This document shows, one piece after another, positions 1 to 6,587 of a DNA stretch of 14,691 bases (position 1 is its first letter; each line of letters opens with the position of its first letter). The stretch lies in NCBI GenBank assembly GCA_031290325.1, contig JAITNU010000072.1, positions 1-14,691 on the forward strand. The letters are read 5' to 3'. This DNA is from Treponema sp. (lineage in GTDB: Bacteria > Spirochaetota > Spirochaetia > Treponematales > Breznakiellaceae). The position numbers were made by a program, and so were the translations under genes. The notes below the pieces were generated by a model. It was not told the origin of the DNA and made no database searches. It saw only the letters and a list, made by a program, of their open reading frames with translations.

Positions 1-213
1 TGGAAGACAGGCAATTACAATGCGATAATCGATCTTCCTTCGGGTTACCAGGGACCGGTGATATATAACCCGTACTTTTTTACCAAACCCATGTACGAAC
101 ATTCGCCGGTAGTGCAGTCTCTGGACGAATGGCAGCGGGTAAGCGGGAATTTGACCATCGAACTGCAAAAGCCCGTCAATCCGGCTATAGAGATGTATTT
201 GATGGTGCGGTAG
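1..213 (+). CDS. C-terminal end of an unrecognised protein (5' partial)
   Basis: Frame 1 is open from the window edge to the TAG at 211-213 and gives 70 residues, rich in aromatic residues and proline. It ends in a beta-looking stretch (NLTIELQKP, then NPAIEMYLMVR). The codons look like real coding sequence, and the stop is followed at once by the ribosome-site region of the next gene, so the two may be co-transcribed. I recognise no domain. The C-terminal look would suit an extracytoplasmic or carbohydrate-related protein, but that is only an impression. The start lies outside the window. Confidence 0.6.
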   Translation, partial: WKTGNYNAIIDLPSGYQGPVIYNPYFFTKPMYEHSPVVQSLDEWQRVSGNLTIELQKPVNPAIEMYLMVR

Positions 214-241
214 AAAGGAGAAAACAATAAGGTGGTTTAGT

Positions 242-1135
242 ATGAAATGCGCTTATATTTTTGCGGTGTCTGGCGCCAATCCAAGCAGGCGAACTTTGTA
301 CGCCAAGCATATAACAAGAATATCTTTTTTGGCGCTCTTGCTCGTGATTCCACCGGGATTGACGGCGCAGGAACAGCCGGTAAATAAAAGCGGACTGCGT
401 TTTTCGATTGGGGCTTCGCTGGGTTTGCTGCACGGACAGGGGGAAGAAATAGTCTACATGGATGCAAAAACTGACAACAAATGGAGTCAATTGCTCTGGG
501 ACAGCAAGCCTCTTGGTTACGCGGGTGTAGACGTAGGCATTGACTGGAAAAAACCGGGAAGCCGGTGGGGATTTTTCATGGACGGGACGTTTAAGTTTGG
601 ATTTCCGGGGGCAAGCGGTGTCATGGAAGATAGGGATTGGGATGCGGTTTCTTTGTTTGAAATTGATAATCCAAAATGGCTGACAAATTATTCCGAACAT
701 GATAACAGAACCGATAGCGCGTTATTAATTGACGCGGATCTCGGTATGTCTTTTCGGTTATCTGAATCCTTTTTATTAAAAACATATCTTGTATATACTT
801 ATATGTCATTTTCCTGGACATCATCCGGCGGTTCTTTCTTGTATCCGGCTGGGGGACATTGGTTTGAAGAACCTACTGGTACTGCGGTGACATATCAACA
901 GAGTTGGCATATCATTTCTCCGGCGCTTGCATTTTACGGAAAGTTTAATCGCTATTTTGATATAGAGCTTTCCCTCAAAGCAAGTCCTTTCATCTGGTGC
1001 GTCGCAGACGATAACCATCACATAACAAACATACACTACACCGATACCATGGAATACGGCTTCTTTATTGAGCCGGGATTGGTTTTCTCTTATACGCCCC
1101 AAGATTATTTTTCCCTGTCACTTTCTGTTTCCTAA
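242..1135 (+). CDS. Omptin-family outer-membrane aspartyl protease, C-terminally truncated
   Basis: Omptins (OmpT, Pla) are ten-stranded outer-membrane barrels that cleave at basic residues. The alignment by eye is good: a segment from about residue 68 (EEIVYMDA, then WSQLLWD) matches the OmpT region with ERVYLAEE and SQLDW. MEDRDWDA (128-135) matches MVDQDWMD and supplies the Asp130/Asp132 pair. GGSFLYP (196-202) matches GGSYIYS. IWCVADDNHH (251-260) keeps a D-x-H pair, Asp257/His259. A hydrophobic signal segment ends near TAQ (41-43), but it follows an unusually long 25-residue N-terminal region. The ATG has a good ribosome site (AAGGTGG 229-235, 6 nt gap); a TTG at 296 would give a more normal signal peptide. 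The ORF stops after SLSLSVS, where the family continues for about 40 more residues (last strands). The stop coincides with the start of a repeat element, so the barrel is probably incomplete and the gene may be a pseudogene. Confidence 0.72.
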   Translation: MKCAYIFAVSGANPSRRTLYAKHITRISFLALLLVIPPGLTAQEQPVNKSGLRFSIGASLGLLHGQGEEIVYMDAKTDNKWSQLLWDSKPLGYAGVDVGIDWKKPGSRWGFFMDGTFKFGFPGASGVMEDRDWDAVSLFEIDNPKWLTNYSEHDNRTDSALLIDADLGMSFRLSESFLLKTYLVYTYMSFSWTSSGGSFLYPAGGHWFEEPTGTAVTYQQSWHIISPALAFYGKFNRYFDIELSLKASPFIWCVADDNHHITNIHYTDTMEYGFFIEPGLVFSYTPQDYFSLSLSVS

Positions 1136-1137
1136 GT

Positions 1138-1273
1138 CGGTATATGCTGCGCCCTTGGCCTCCGTTTTGGCTAGGTCGCCTAAAGCTCCCACGCCAAAAC
1201 TTCGGCACATTTTGCAATTGCCGGTCTTTGCTGCGCAAAGCCCTTGTTCTCAACCGCTAAACGTCATATACCG
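1138..1273. repeat. Palindrome-rich repeat element 1 with 9-bp terminal inverted repeats
   Basis: Perfect 9-bp inverted repeats, CGGTATATG (1138-1146) and CATATACCG (1265-1273), bound a non-coding stretch. Inside are GTTTTGGC (1164-1171) with GCCAAAAC (1193-1200), the 8-bp palindrome GCAATTGC (1214-1221), and the hairpin CTTTGC-TGC-GCAAAG (1226-1240). It starts where the omptin homology stops. It is followed by GTTATGC (1281-1287), which resembles an integron core site, but no RYYYAAC partner is visible at the matching spot on the left (1124-1130). It could be a MITE, a REP-like element or a decayed attC site. No target duplication is seen. Confidence 0.6.
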
Positions 1274-1318
1274 CCGGAACGTTATGCGAAATTTTTTCTA
1301 AAAACGTTAATAAAACTA

Positions 1319-1347
1319 TTGACAATTGGTCATATATAAAGGAAAAT
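1319..1347 (+). promoter_or_regulatory. Possible sigma70 promoter of the QueG-like gene
   Basis: A perfect TTGACA (1319-1324) is followed after 17 bp by GAAAAT (1342-1347, 4/6). The expected start near 1354 would overlap the ribosome site AAAAGGAG (1351-1358), leaving a very short leader. The DNA is so AT-rich that a chance match is likely. Confidence 0.35.
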
Positions 1348-1370
1348 AACAAAAGGAGAAAGTTATAACT

Positions 1371-2198
1371 ATGAATAAAAATATAGTAATTAATGAAATT
1401 ATAAATTATACAAATATTTCAGAAAATAATTATATAAAAGAACAAGTTGCATTAAAACCTGAACTGGTAGGATTGAAAATATTTGATGAACCCCTCATCG
1501 GTTTTGCAGATGCCGATGATGCATATTTTAATAAATTGAAAGATAATAATATAATAGGTAATAATTTTATGTCACCTAAAGAATGGAATAATGAAGCAAG
1601 AACTATTATTTCAATATTTTTTCCTTTTACCACAAGAATTAAAAATGCAAATAAAGATAATAGAGATTGGCCTTCCCTGGAATGGCTTCATGGTAGAAGT
1701 GAGGGGCAATCATTTATTCATGAGATATGTAATTACATAAAAACATATTTGGAAAATAATGGCTATAAGACGGTTGCTCCTTGTACGGATAATAGATTTT
1801 CATCAAAGAGTTCAGTAACTATTGATAAAAAGAACGAAAAGTATTATACCAGCAATTGGTCTGAAAGGCATGTAGCTTATATTTGTGGTTTGGGTACTTT
1901 TGGACTTTCAAAAGGTCTAATAACATCAAAAGGAATAGCAGGACGTTTAGGTAGTTTAATTACAAATGGATATTTTGCACCTGATAAAAGGAATTATACT
2001 GAAATATATGAATATTGCAATTTATGTGGTAAATGTGTTAAAAATTGTCCGATTCATGCAATCACATTAGAACATGGAAAAATACATTCATTGTGTAATG
2101 AATTTTTAGATTTAACAAGGGAAAAACATAAACCGCGGTATGGATGTGGAAAATGCCAGGTAAATGTATCATGTGAAAATGGAATACCAAAAAAATAA
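1371..2198 (+). CDS. QueG-like (epoxyqueuosine reductase-related) double 4Fe-4S cluster protein
   Basis: The 275-residue protein belongs to the short soluble family usually annotated as epoxyqueuosine reductase-like 4Fe-4S protein. Seen in the sequence: an N-terminal EPLIGFADADD block (about residues 40-50), an EWNNEARTIISIFFPFT block (about 70-86), WSERHVAYICGLGTFGLS (about 163-180), a ferredoxin-type C-x2-C-x2-C-x3-CP motif (CNLCGKCVKNCP, about 217-228) and a second cysteine cluster CGKCQVNVSC near the C-terminus. True QueG is about 100 residues longer and uses cobalamin, so the substrate here is unknown. Length and ends look complete for the short family. It has an AAAAGGAG ribosome site 12 nt before the ATG. 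Base composition is far from its neighbours (roughly 30% GC by eye), and it sits between two repeat elements, which suggests horizontal acquisition. Confidence 0.82.
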   Translation: MNKNIVINEIINYTNISENNYIKEQVALKPELVGLKIFDEPLIGFADADDAYFNKLKDNNIIGNNFMSPKEWNNEARTIISIFFPFTTRIKNANKDNRDWPSLEWLHGRSEGQSFIHEICNYIKTYLENNGYKTVAPCTDNRFSSKSSVTIDKKNEKYYTSNWSERHVAYICGLGTFGLSKGLITSKGIAGRLGSLITNGYFAPDKRNYTEIYEYCNLCGKCVKNCPIHAITLEHGKIHSLCNEFLDLTREKHKPRYGCGKCQVNVSCENGIPKK

Positions 2199-2211
2199 TC
2201 AACAACCTCGC

Positions 2212-2297
2212 CCTAAAGCTCCATCGGGTTACGTTCGGCGTAGGTCATGACTTACGCCATTCCCACCTCACTCCACCACATTTTTGCCGCCATGGAG
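2212..2297. repeat. Repeat element 2: nested palindromes downstream of the QueG-like gene
   Basis: A 22-bp near-perfect palindrome lies at 2237-2258 (GGCGTA at one end, TACGCC at the other, GTCATGAC at the centre, one mismatched pair). It is enclosed by CTCCAT (2219-2224) and ATGGAG (2292-2297). The word CCTAAAGCTCC (2212-2222) occurs also in element 1 (1179-1189) in the same orientation, and allowing one inserted base the match extends to TCGCC(C)TAAAGCTCC. No T-tract follows the palindrome, so it is not an ordinary intrinsic terminator. Confidence 0.55.
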
Positions 2298-2477
2298 TGC
2301 TTTTGGATAGGGTTTGGTCCTTGAGGCATTTTTTTGTCTCTAAAAGCTACACAAATGTAATTTTCCAGGCATACATTCATGGAGCTTATACATAAACAAT
2401 AAAATGAACTTTTAGAAAATTGGAAAATGGGGTAGCGCACATTCGTGAAATTCGTGGTTAAATTCATCGAATACCTG
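2298..2477. other. Non-coding spacer with a short tandem repeat
   Basis: No convincing gene is visible between repeat element 2 and the scpA promoter. The one structured item is a two-unit tandem repeat of period 9 at 2441-2458 (ATTCGTGAA then ATTCGTGGT). The rest is AT-rich, and its minus-strand ORF looks like chance. Confidence 0.45.
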
Positions 2478-2506
2478 TTGCGGGAACAGGCCGGATATAA
2501 TATACT
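2478..2506 (+). promoter_or_regulatory. scpA promoter, leaderless arrangement
   Basis: TTGCGG (2478-2483), a 17-bp spacer and TATACT (2501-2506, 5/6) form a sigma70-type promoter. Only 9 nt separate the -10 from the scpA ATG at 2516, so transcription should begin at or next to the start codon. An overlapping TATAAT at 2496-2501 has no -35 at normal spacing. No Shine-Dalgarno sequence lies before the ATG. Confidence 0.55.
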
Positions 2507-2515
2507 CGTAATCAG

Positions 2516-3283
2516 ATGGATACCAGTGCCGCCCATAGCTTCAGATTAAAGGAATTTGAAGGTCCCCTTGACCTCCTCCTCTTTTTAATTAAGAAAAATG
2601 AGGTCAATATTTATGATATCCCGGTTGCTCAGATTACCGAACAATACCTCCAGTATTTAAGCTACGTCACCGAGCTTGACCTGGAGGATGTTACCGAATT
2701 CCATGCCCTGGCCGCGAGCCTGTTGTACATCAAGTCCCGGATGCTCCTGCCGGTGGAAATGAACCTGGATGAGGAAATCGAGGATCCCCGGCAGGAACTG
2801 GTGGACAAGCTCATTGAGTACCAGAAATTCAAAAAACTCTCGGAACTCATGGAGGAAAAGGAACGGGAAGCGGAATGGGTGATCGAGCGGAAAAAACTCC
2901 AGCGTGCCCTTCCCTTTGGGGAGGAGACCTTGTGGGAACAGATGGATGTCTGGGACCTCTTAAAAACCTTTTCCTCCCTCATGTCCAATCTTTCCAGTGA
3001 GCGGATCATTGATTTATACGAAGAGGTGTCGGTGAACGAGAAAATCACCCTCATGGTGGAACTGCTGGAATCCCGGGGGGAATGTGGCTTTACAGACCTG
3101 GTAGTCAGGGAAGGCTCGGTCATGGATATTGTCTGCGCCTTTCTCGCGATCCTTGAGGCGGTCAAGAGCCGGATGATTGTGATATTGCAGAATCGTATGT
3201 TTGGAGATATCCTCATCCGGCCGCATCCGCAGGCCCTGGGGAAAGAAATAGAGAAAATAGAGAAAAAGGAGACTGTGGAATGA
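2516..3283 (+). CDS. scpA: Segregation and condensation protein A (ScpA kleisin)
   Basis: ScpA is the kleisin that bridges the SMC heads and, with ScpB, compacts and helps segregate the chromosome. The family signature is clear: FEGPLDLLLFLIKKNEVNIYD near the N-terminus, LYIKSRMLLP (about residues 70-80), a charged central linker (about 88-125), and a C-terminal winged-helix region containing FLAILEAVKSRMI. The 255-residue length is normal. An in-frame TAA at 2498-2500 excludes a longer start, so ATG 2516 is well fixed although it has no ribosome site. The usual partner gene scpB is not adjacent; instead the stop overlaps a lipoprotein start by ATGA, so the two genes form an operon. Confidence 0.93.
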   Translation: MDTSAAHSFRLKEFEGPLDLLLFLIKKNEVNIYDIPVAQITEQYLQYLSYVTELDLEDVTEFHALAASLLYIKSRMLLPVEMNLDEEIEDPRQELVDKLIEYQKFKKLSELMEEKEREAEWVIERKKLQRALPFGEETLWEQMDVWDLLKTFSSLMSNLSSERIIDLYEEVSVNEKITLMVELLESRGECGFTDLVVREGSVMDIVCAFLAILEAVKSRMIVILQNRMFGDILIRPHPQALGKEIEKIEKKETVE

Positions 3284-3966
3284 AATGGTTAAAGACCCTC
3301 AGGGGTGTTTTATGTTGTATTGGTTTTGCCGGTATGGTCCTGGGTTCCTGCGCCGGTACGAAGGCGGTTAATACCGCTATGGTTGCCGATGTGGACCCCC
3401 TTCCCCTGGGTTCGGCAAACATGGAATTTGATAAGTTCTTCTCTTCCGGCCTGGAACAGAAACCGGTTTCCCTGGTGTTTGATCCCCGTTTGGACCGGGT
3501 GTACCTGGAGTTTAAGTACCAGACCGTAACCTACCGGCAGTACTGGGATAAAACAGGACGGGAGGGCTTCATTGCCGCAGTGAAGCGGTATCATGCGGAT
3601 TACGAGGCCCGGAATCTCACCAACAAGCCCTCGAAATCCCGGTCCGCCTATGGAACCCTGCAGAGTACCACCGAATGGGGGCAATTCAGATTTTCCGTTT
3701 CTTCACGGGCCTCTCCCCGGATTGAACTGGGGTATCACTTCAAGCAGAATAACCCTTATTTTACCGTGCTCCAGCGGGAGGCCAAGGAGACCCATTGGGG
3801 AGGGGATAATGAAACCAGCTCCCTGCGGATTATCCTGTATTTTACCCGTATCCAGGCAGATGAACTGGCCGGCTTTTTCGACCAGGACTATCTGCTTAGT
3901 TTTCTTGATGAGCAGGGTATCTCCCTGGCATCGGGTACGGTGGCCTCTGACGAGTACAACAATTAG
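3280..3966 (+). CDS. Putative lipoprotein of unknown function
   Basis: The 228-residue protein begins with a basic n-region (MKWLKTLR), a hydrophobic stretch and a lipobox LGSC, with the lipidated cysteine at residue 24. The mature part has alternating hydrophobic residues in the middle (SLVFDPRLDRVYLEFKYQ) and reads like a soluble beta-rich domain; I recognise no family. The start overlaps the scpA stop (ATGA) and has AAGGAG (3266-3271) 8 nt upstream, so translation is likely coupled to scpA. It ends 6 bp before the stop of the convergent ABC gene. Confidence 0.82.
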   Translation: MKWLKTLRGVLCCIGFAGMVLGSCAGTKAVNTAMVADVDPLPLGSANMEFDKFFSSGLEQKPVSLVFDPRLDRVYLEFKYQTVTYRQYWDKTGREGFIAAVKRYHADYEARNLTNKPSKSRSAYGTLQSTTEWGQFRFSVSSRASPRIELGYHFKQNNPYFTVLQREAKETHWGGDNETSSLRIILYFTRIQADELAGFFDQDYLLSFLDEQGISLASGTVASDEYNN

Positions 3967-3972
3967 GGATGT

Positions 3973-5724
3973 TCAGCTCCTGGCTTGAAACTGTGCCCGG
4001 TACAGTCCTGCATAGAGGCCGCCCTGAACCATGAGTTCGTCATGGGTGCCTTGCTGTTGGATGCCCTCATCGTCGATGACCACGATGCGGTCCGCATTAT
4101 GGATAGTGGAAAGCCGGTGGGCAATAACCAGGGTGGTGCGTCCCCGGGAAAGTTCTTCCAGAGCCTGCTGTATCCGCGTTTCCGTGGCAGTATCCAGGGC
4201 GCTGGTGGCCTCGTCCAGGATAAGAATAGGCGGATTTTTGAGAAATATCCGGGCGATACTTATCCGCTGTTTCTGGCCCCCTGAAAGTTTGATCCCCCGC
4301 TCCCCAACCACGCTGTCATACCCTGCTGGCATCTTCATAATAGTATCGTGGATCTCCGCCCGCTTTGCCGCCTCGATAAGTGCTTCCTCCGGCGCGTCGA
4401 TACGTCCGTATCTGATGTTTTCCCTGATAGTACCGGCAATGAGAAACACATCCTGCTGGACAATGCCGATGTTCTGCCGCAGGGATGCAAGGGTGACATC
4501 CCGTATGTCCTGGCCGTCAATGGTGATGCGTCCTTCCCTGGTTTCATAAAACCGGGGCAGCAGATGACAGAGGGTTGTTTTACCACCCCCTGAAGGACCG
4601 ACCAGGGCAATAGTCCTCCCTGCAGGAATGGAGAGATTGACGTGTTTCAGAACCTGTATGTTTTGGTTGTATGAAAAGGTTACGTCCTGGTATGCAATAT
4701 CCCCCCGAACCTGAGCCAGGGTGAAGACCCCGGGTTTATCCTGGATATCCGGTGCTACCCGCATGATTTCCACAAACCGGGAGAATCCCGCCATGCCGGT
4801 GGTATACTGTTCCACGAAATTCTGGAGCCGCCGGATGGGCTGGAGAAAGGCTGCCACAAAGAGGTTACAGGTGATAAGTTCCGCCAGGCTCATCTTGTGC
4901 TCCATGATGAGAAGGCCCCCCACGGCAATGACCACCACATTGAGGATATGGAGCAAGAATTCCAGCGTGCTGTGGAAATTCGCCATGGATTTGTAATAGG
5001 TTTTCTTTGCTGCCTTAAAATGTTCATTGCCGTCCCTGAATTTGCCGGTTTCATAGTCCTCATTGGTAAAGGCCTTGGCAACCCGTGCGCCAGAGATACT
5101 GGATTCCAGGGAGGCGTTTATCTCCGCGGTTTTTTCCTTTACCTTCTTTGAGGTGGCAAGCATACGCTTCCGGGAAACAATGGTGTGGAATACCAGCAGG
5201 GGCAGGAGGATGAAGAGCACCAGGGCCATTTCCCAGCGCATGGAGAGCATGATGATAAAAGAACCTGTCAGGGTTAAAAAGGAGATGAAGAGGTCTTCCG
5301 GGCCGTGATGGGCAAGCTCGGTAACTTCAAAAAGGTCGGTGGTAACACGGGACATGATGTGACCGGTGCGGTTGTTGTCGTAGAACGAAAAGGGAAGTTC
5401 CTGGAGATGGCTGAACAGGTCCCGGCGCATATCCGCCTCGATATAGGCCCCCACGGTGTGCCCCCAGTAGGTAACAAAGTAGGAGAAGGCGGTCCGCAGG
5501 AGGTAGAGGACCATCATCAAGGCAATGATGATAAAAAAGAACAGGTACTGTCCTGTGGGCAGGAACCGTTCAAGGGTCAATTTGGTCATCACGGGAAAAG
5601 CCAGATCCACTGCCGCGATTAAGAAGGCGCAGCACATATCCGCGGCAAAGAGTTTCCTGTGGGGCCGGTAATAGGAGGCGAAGATCGCTAAGAGGGGCTT
5701 ATGAAAGCCGGTTTTATGAGACAT
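3973..5724 (-). CDS. ABC exporter, fused membrane and ATPase domains (MsbA/MdlB/BmrA type)
   Basis: The 583-residue protein is a half-transporter that would work as a dimer in the inner membrane. Residues 1-310 hold the membrane domain with about six hydrophobic segments (around 25-45, 60-85, 145-160, 165-183, 255-275, 283-295). The nucleotide-binding domain has Walker A GPSGGGKT (376-383), a Q-loop near Gln423, signature LSGGQ (480-484), Walker B ILILDEAT (500-507) and the H-loop His536 in AHRLST. All catalytic residues are present. Substrate cannot be read from sequence; lipid or drug export is typical. It stands alone, although many relatives occur as heterodimer pairs. A minus-strand TATTAT ends 9 nt before its ATG and there is no ribosome site. 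Confidence 0.92.
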   Translation of the reverse strand: MSHKTGFHKPLLAIFASYYRPHRKLFAADMCCAFLIAAVDLAFPVMTKLTLERFLPTGQYLFFFIIIALMMVLYLLRTAFSYFVTYWGHTVGAYIEADMRRDLFSHLQELPFSFYDNNRTGHIMSRVTTDLFEVTELAHHGPEDLFISFLTLTGSFIIMLSMRWEMALVLFILLPLLVFHTIVSRKRMLATSKKVKEKTAEINASLESSISGARVAKAFTNEDYETGKFRDGNEHFKAAKKTYYKSMANFHSTLEFLLHILNVVVIAVGGLLIMEHKMSLAELITCNLFVAAFLQPIRRLQNFVEQYTTGMAGFSRFVEIMRVAPDIQDKPGVFTLAQVRGDIAYQDVTFSYNQNIQVLKHVNLSIPAGRTIALVGPSGGGKTTLCHLLPRFYETREGRITIDGQDIRDVTLASLRQNIGIVQQDVFLIAGTIRENIRYGRIDAPEEALIEAAKRAEIHDTIMKMPAGYDSVVGERGIKLSGGQKQRISIARIFLKNPPILILDEATSALDTATETRIQQALEELSRGRTTLVIAHRLSTIHNADRIVVIDDEGIQQQGTHDELMVQGGLYAGLYRAQFQARS

Positions 5725-5733
5725 GATTTTGTA

Positions 5734-5739
5734 ATAATA
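5734..5739 (-). promoter_or_regulatory. -10 hexamer of the ABC exporter gene, leaderless arrangement
   Basis: On the minus strand TATTAT (5/6) ends 9 nt before the ATG at 5724. No good -35 lies at 16-18 bp; a TTGACT is present but 22 bp away. The leader is A/T-rich with no Shine-Dalgarno sequence. The region overlaps the divergent cobS promoter. Confidence 0.4.
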
Positions 5740-5745
5740 CGGTCC

Positions 5746-5773
5746 TTGATATTTTATTCATAGTCAATATAAT
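5746..5773 (+). promoter_or_regulatory. cobS promoter, leaderless arrangement
   Basis: TTGATA (5746-5751, 5/6), a 16-bp spacer and a perfect TATAAT (5768-5773) form a strong promoter. The predicted start of transcription is near 5780, directly at ATG 5781. This decides the cobS start: the upstream in-frame ATG at 5772 lies inside the -10 box and would not be in the transcript. Confidence 0.65.
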
Positions 5774-5780
5774 GGGGGTG

Positions 5781-6587
5781 ATGTTTGACCGGTTTCGTTC
5801 GACCCTCAGCCTGGTTTCCCGGATTCCCGTTGTAGGACGCTTTTCCTTTGATGCCTCGTGGATTGATTTTTACCTCCCGGTGACCGGGCTGTTTCCTGCG
5901 TTTTTGGGAGCTTTGCTTTTCTGGGGTCTGGACAGCTCTGTCCTCCTGGTCATCATCGTGCTGGTAGTGCAATATCTGGGGTTTAATCTGTTTCATCTTG
6001 ATGGACTCGTGGACACTGCGGACGCCTTTCTGGGGAATTTCAGTGCGGAAAAACGGGCCGCCATCCTGAAGGATTCCCGGATTGGCGTATACGGCCTCTT
6101 TGCAGGCATTGCAGCCTTGAGCCTCAAGGCCGCGCTCCTCCATGCCCTGCTGCCCTGGATCCCGCAGTTTCCCGCAGCGGTGCTGGCCTATCCCCTGAGC
6201 GGCCGCTTTGGTGGGGCATTGCTCCCCGCCTTGGTCAAGCCGCTGCGCGCTGAGGGCCTGGGTGCCCTGGTCCGGAACACCCGGCCCTGGCGGGCAATAG
6301 CCGGAACCCTCTTCAGCCTGCTTCTGTGGACCGCCCTGATCTGGGCGCTGTGCACTGGAGCCGCCGGGTTTAAGCCCTGTTTTTCCTGGAGTAAGGCCCC
6401 GCCCCCCCTCCTCATCTTGCAGGTGTTGCCCCTGACCGGCTTCCTCTCGGCCCTCTTTTTTGCCCGGGTCTACGGAAAACAGCTTGGGGGTTACACCGGA
6501 GACGCCTTGGGAGCAGCAATAGAGATCGGTGAAATCCTCCATCTGGCTGCGGCCTTTATCATCCTCAGTATCATCGCCCCTTTTTGA
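5781..6587 (+). CDS. cobS: Adenosylcobinamide-GDP ribazoletransferase (cobalamin synthase)
   Basis: CobS joins adenosylcobinamide-GDP to alpha-ribazole, the last assembly reaction of adenosylcobalamin, in the inner membrane. From ATG 5781 the protein has 268 residues with several hydrophobic helices (around 34-70, 104-130, 175-195, 255-268). Family motifs are present: HLDGLVDTADAF (72-83) with the metal-binding acidic residues, KDSRIGVYG (97-105), and GYTGDALGAAIEIGE near residue 240. MFDRFRSTLSLVSRIPV fits the usual CobS N-terminus. No other cobalamin gene is in the window, so it may serve salvage or pair with genes elsewhere. Its last 17 bp overlap the 3' end of clpB, which is convergent. 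Confidence 0.9.
   Translation: MFDRFRSTLSLVSRIPVVGRFSFDASWIDFYLPVTGLFPAFLGALLFWGLDSSVLLVIIVLVVQYLGFNLFHLDGLVDTADAFLGNFSAEKRAAILKDSRIGVYGLFAGIAALSLKAALLHALLPWIPQFPAAVLAYPLSGRFGGALLPALVKPLRAEGLGALVRNTRPWRAIAGTLFSLLLWTALIWALCTGAAGFKPCFSWSKAPPPLLILQVLPLTGFLSALFFARVYGKQLGGYTGDALGAAIEIGEILHLAAAFIILSIIAPF

Noticed and set aside
1124..1287. Repeat element 1 as a bona fide integron attC site
   Set aside because: GTTATGC is a plausible R' core, but the expected inverse core (RYYYAAC) is missing at the symmetric position 1124-1130; kept only as a hypothesis.
1068..1301. Plus-strand 77-codon frame after the omptin stop, tested as a frameshifted omptin C-terminus
   Set aside because: Its residues do not resemble the last omptin strands, and it runs through the palindromic repeat element.
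2252..2536. Minus-strand 94-codon frame in the spacer before scpA
   Set aside because: It crosses repeat element 2 and the scpA promoter and has no recognisable domain.
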